Source: G963704535 sp963704535
GTDB taxonomy: Bacteria; Chloroflexota; Chloroflexia; Chloroflexales; Roseiflexaceae
Assembly: GCA_963704535.1 (NCBI GenBank)
Contig: OY969916.1
Span: 3,472,001-3,536,000 of the forward strand
Reading direction: 5' to 3'
Length of the DNA: 64,000 bases
Position numbers and translations under genes: made by a program
Shown here: in pieces, positions 62,940 to 64,000 of the stretch
Position numbering within the stretch: position 1 is the stretch's first letter
Layout of the letters: each line of letters begins with the position of its first letter
The notes under the pieces: generated by a model
Database searches by the model: none
What the model saw: only the letters and a program-made list of their open reading frames with translations
What the model was told of the DNA's origin: nothing

Positions 62940-64000
62940 ATGACCCAGCACACACCCTCCCTGTACGACCGGCTTGGCGGCGTGTATAACATCGCTGATG
63001 ATCCTTCCAACGTTGCCAAGGACGCCGCACCGCACATAGAAGATGATCCGTTCAACTTTGCCAAGTACGCCGACCCGTACCCGAACTACCGACGTGTACG
63101 CGAAACGACGCCCGTCTACTGGAGCCAGCTGCTCGGCAGTTGGGTGCTGACGCGCTACGCTGATGTCAAGGCCGCCCTGCTGGACCAGCGGCTGTCGGCC
63201 GCCCTGACCCGCGAGGCCCAGGCGGCGCAGCTCTCCGAGGACCTGCGCCGCCAGCTCGCGCCGGTTGACGAGCTTTTGGGACGCTGGGTGCTCTTTCAGG
63301 ATAACCCCGCTCACCGGCGGCTGCGCCACGCGCTGTCCGGCGCCTTCACCTCGCGCGTTATGGAGCAACTGCGGCCACGTATCCAGACGCTCGCCGACGA
63401 GCTGATCGATGCAGCGCGCGGGCGCGGGGAGCTGGATCTAGTGGCAGACTTCGCGCTGCGGCTGCCGGCGATGGTGATCGCCGAGTTGCTGGGTGTGCCC
63501 AGCACCGAGTACCAGCGCTTCCAGCACTGGGTTCACACCATTGCGTTGTACTTTGCGATCGGTTCGCTCGGCAATGTTGTGACGATCGCCGCGCTCCGCG
63601 AGACAGTCGAGCAGATGGCAGACTACATGCGCGAGATTGTGGACGATCACCGTCGTGTGCCCAGAGATGATCTGATCGGCAACCTGATCGCGCTTGAGCA
63701 GCAAGGCGAGCGGTTGAGCGAGATCGAGATCCTGTCACAGTGCATGCTCCTGCTCCATGGCGGGTACGAGTCGACAATGAATACGATCAGCAGCGGCATG
63801 CTCCACATCCTACGCGACCCCGAGCAGCAGCACCTGCTTGGCGAGAACCCCAGCCTAGCCGGTGCTGCTGTCGAGGAGACGATGCGCTACGAGCCGGCCT
63901 TTCAGTTCGTGGCGCGCGTCGCAATGCTCGATCTCGATATCGCAGGCCAGGCGATCCGGGCCGGCCAACAGATCGTGTGCGTGCTGGGCGCGGCCAACCG
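62940..64000 (+). CDS. Cytochrome P450 (3' end outside the window)
   Basis: ATG at 62940 with AGGAGG 6 bases upstream; the frame is open to the window end (~353 residues). P450 motifs: the N-terminal DPYPNYRRVRETTPVYWS, WVLTRYADVKAAL, the C-helix region DNPAHRRLRHALSGAFTSR, the I helix LLLHGGYESTMNT (a GGxES variant of AGxDT) and the K-helix ExxR in EETMRYEP. The Cys-ligand loop lies beyond the window. The soluble class I bacterial type uses separate redox partners. The first ~19 residues (MTQHTPSLYDRLGGVYNIA) look like the start of a truncated haemoglobin, and the next 30 are a 15-residue duplication (DDPSNVAKDAAP/DDPFNFAKYADP). The substrate is unknown. Confidence 0.92.
   Translation, partial: MTQHTPSLYDRLGGVYNIADDPSNVAKDAAPHIEDDPFNFAKYADPYPNYRRVRETTPVYWSQLLGSWVLTRYADVKAALLDQRLSAALTREAQAAQLSEDLRRQLAPVDELLGRWVLFQDNPAHRRLRHALSGAFTSRVMEQLRPRIQTLADELIDAARGRGELDLVADFALRLPAMVIAELLGVPSTEYQRFQHWVHTIALYFAIGSLGNVVTIAALRETVEQMADYMREIVDDHRRVPRDDLIGNLIALEQQGERLSEIEILSQCMLLLHGGYESTMNTISSGMLHILRDPEQQHLLGENPSLAGAAVEETMRYEPAFQFVARVAMLDLDIAGQAIRAGQQIVCVLGAAN

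Overview
The window is high-GC DNA with short, Shine-Dalgarno-led genes. It looks like a filamentous member of the Chloroflexota (Chloroflexia, Roseiflexus/Kouleothrix-like). Supporting this are the glycine/tryptophan-repeat subtilase, giant DUF11 surface proteins ending in a short LPLVMR-like tail, an LPXTG-type anchor, NACHT/FGE proteins, and abundant intergenic hairpin and heptanucleotide repeats. This placement is inference; no rRNA or tRNA gene was recognised.

Layout. 0-8 kb: the frameshifted 3' end of a NACHT-FGE protein, a tiny Cys/His ORF, a secreted S8 protease, a PhyH-family dioxygenase, a secreted GH16 glucanase (minus strand), a VOC protein and exonuclease III. 8.2-24.4 kb: a surface-protein block consisting of an attenuator-like leader, a ~4,060-residue DUF11 adhesin, an LPPTG-anchored DUF11 protein and a C25 (gingipain-type) peptidase. 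24.7-41.0 kb: a lipopeptide-type assembly line. It starts with a fatty-acyl-AMP-ligase NRPS (FAAL-ACP-C-A-PCP-C-A-PCP, with one frameshift) and continues with a PKS (KS-AT-KR-DH-ACP) that ends in a degenerate epimerase-like domain. 41.1-43.7 kb: mutS with two frameshifts.

43.9-50.5 kb (minus strand): a compact type VII-secretion-like operon. It encodes a three-domain FtsK/EccC-type ATPase, two WXG100-like proteins, a coiled-coil protein, a WXG-headed protein with a nuclease-like tail, an AT-rich YbjN-fold protein and a tail-anchored protein. A TTCACA-17-TATAAT promoter precedes it. No EccB/D/E-type membrane component is visible. This is the best candidate for an undescribed system.

50.6-56.5 kb is a mosaic of remnants (an NRPS condensation-domain fragment, a frameshifted squalene-cyclase-repeat gene, a frameshifted hydrolase and a receiver-domain fragment) mixed with an intact ArsR-SRPBCC/DUF1801/VOC operon and an LLM oxidoreductase. 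56.6-64 kb holds gltX, rtcB, a coiled-coil protein, uvsE and its neighbour, an SDR remnant and the 5' part of a cytochrome P450.

Two genome-scale signals stand out. First, families of 7-bp tandem/inverted repeats and hairpin repeats lie between genes and also inside the NRPS, PKS and rtcB reading frames, where they are read through in frame. Second, all seven frameshifts in recognisable genes have the same polarity (one extra base), which points to residual insertion errors in the assembly more than to biology.
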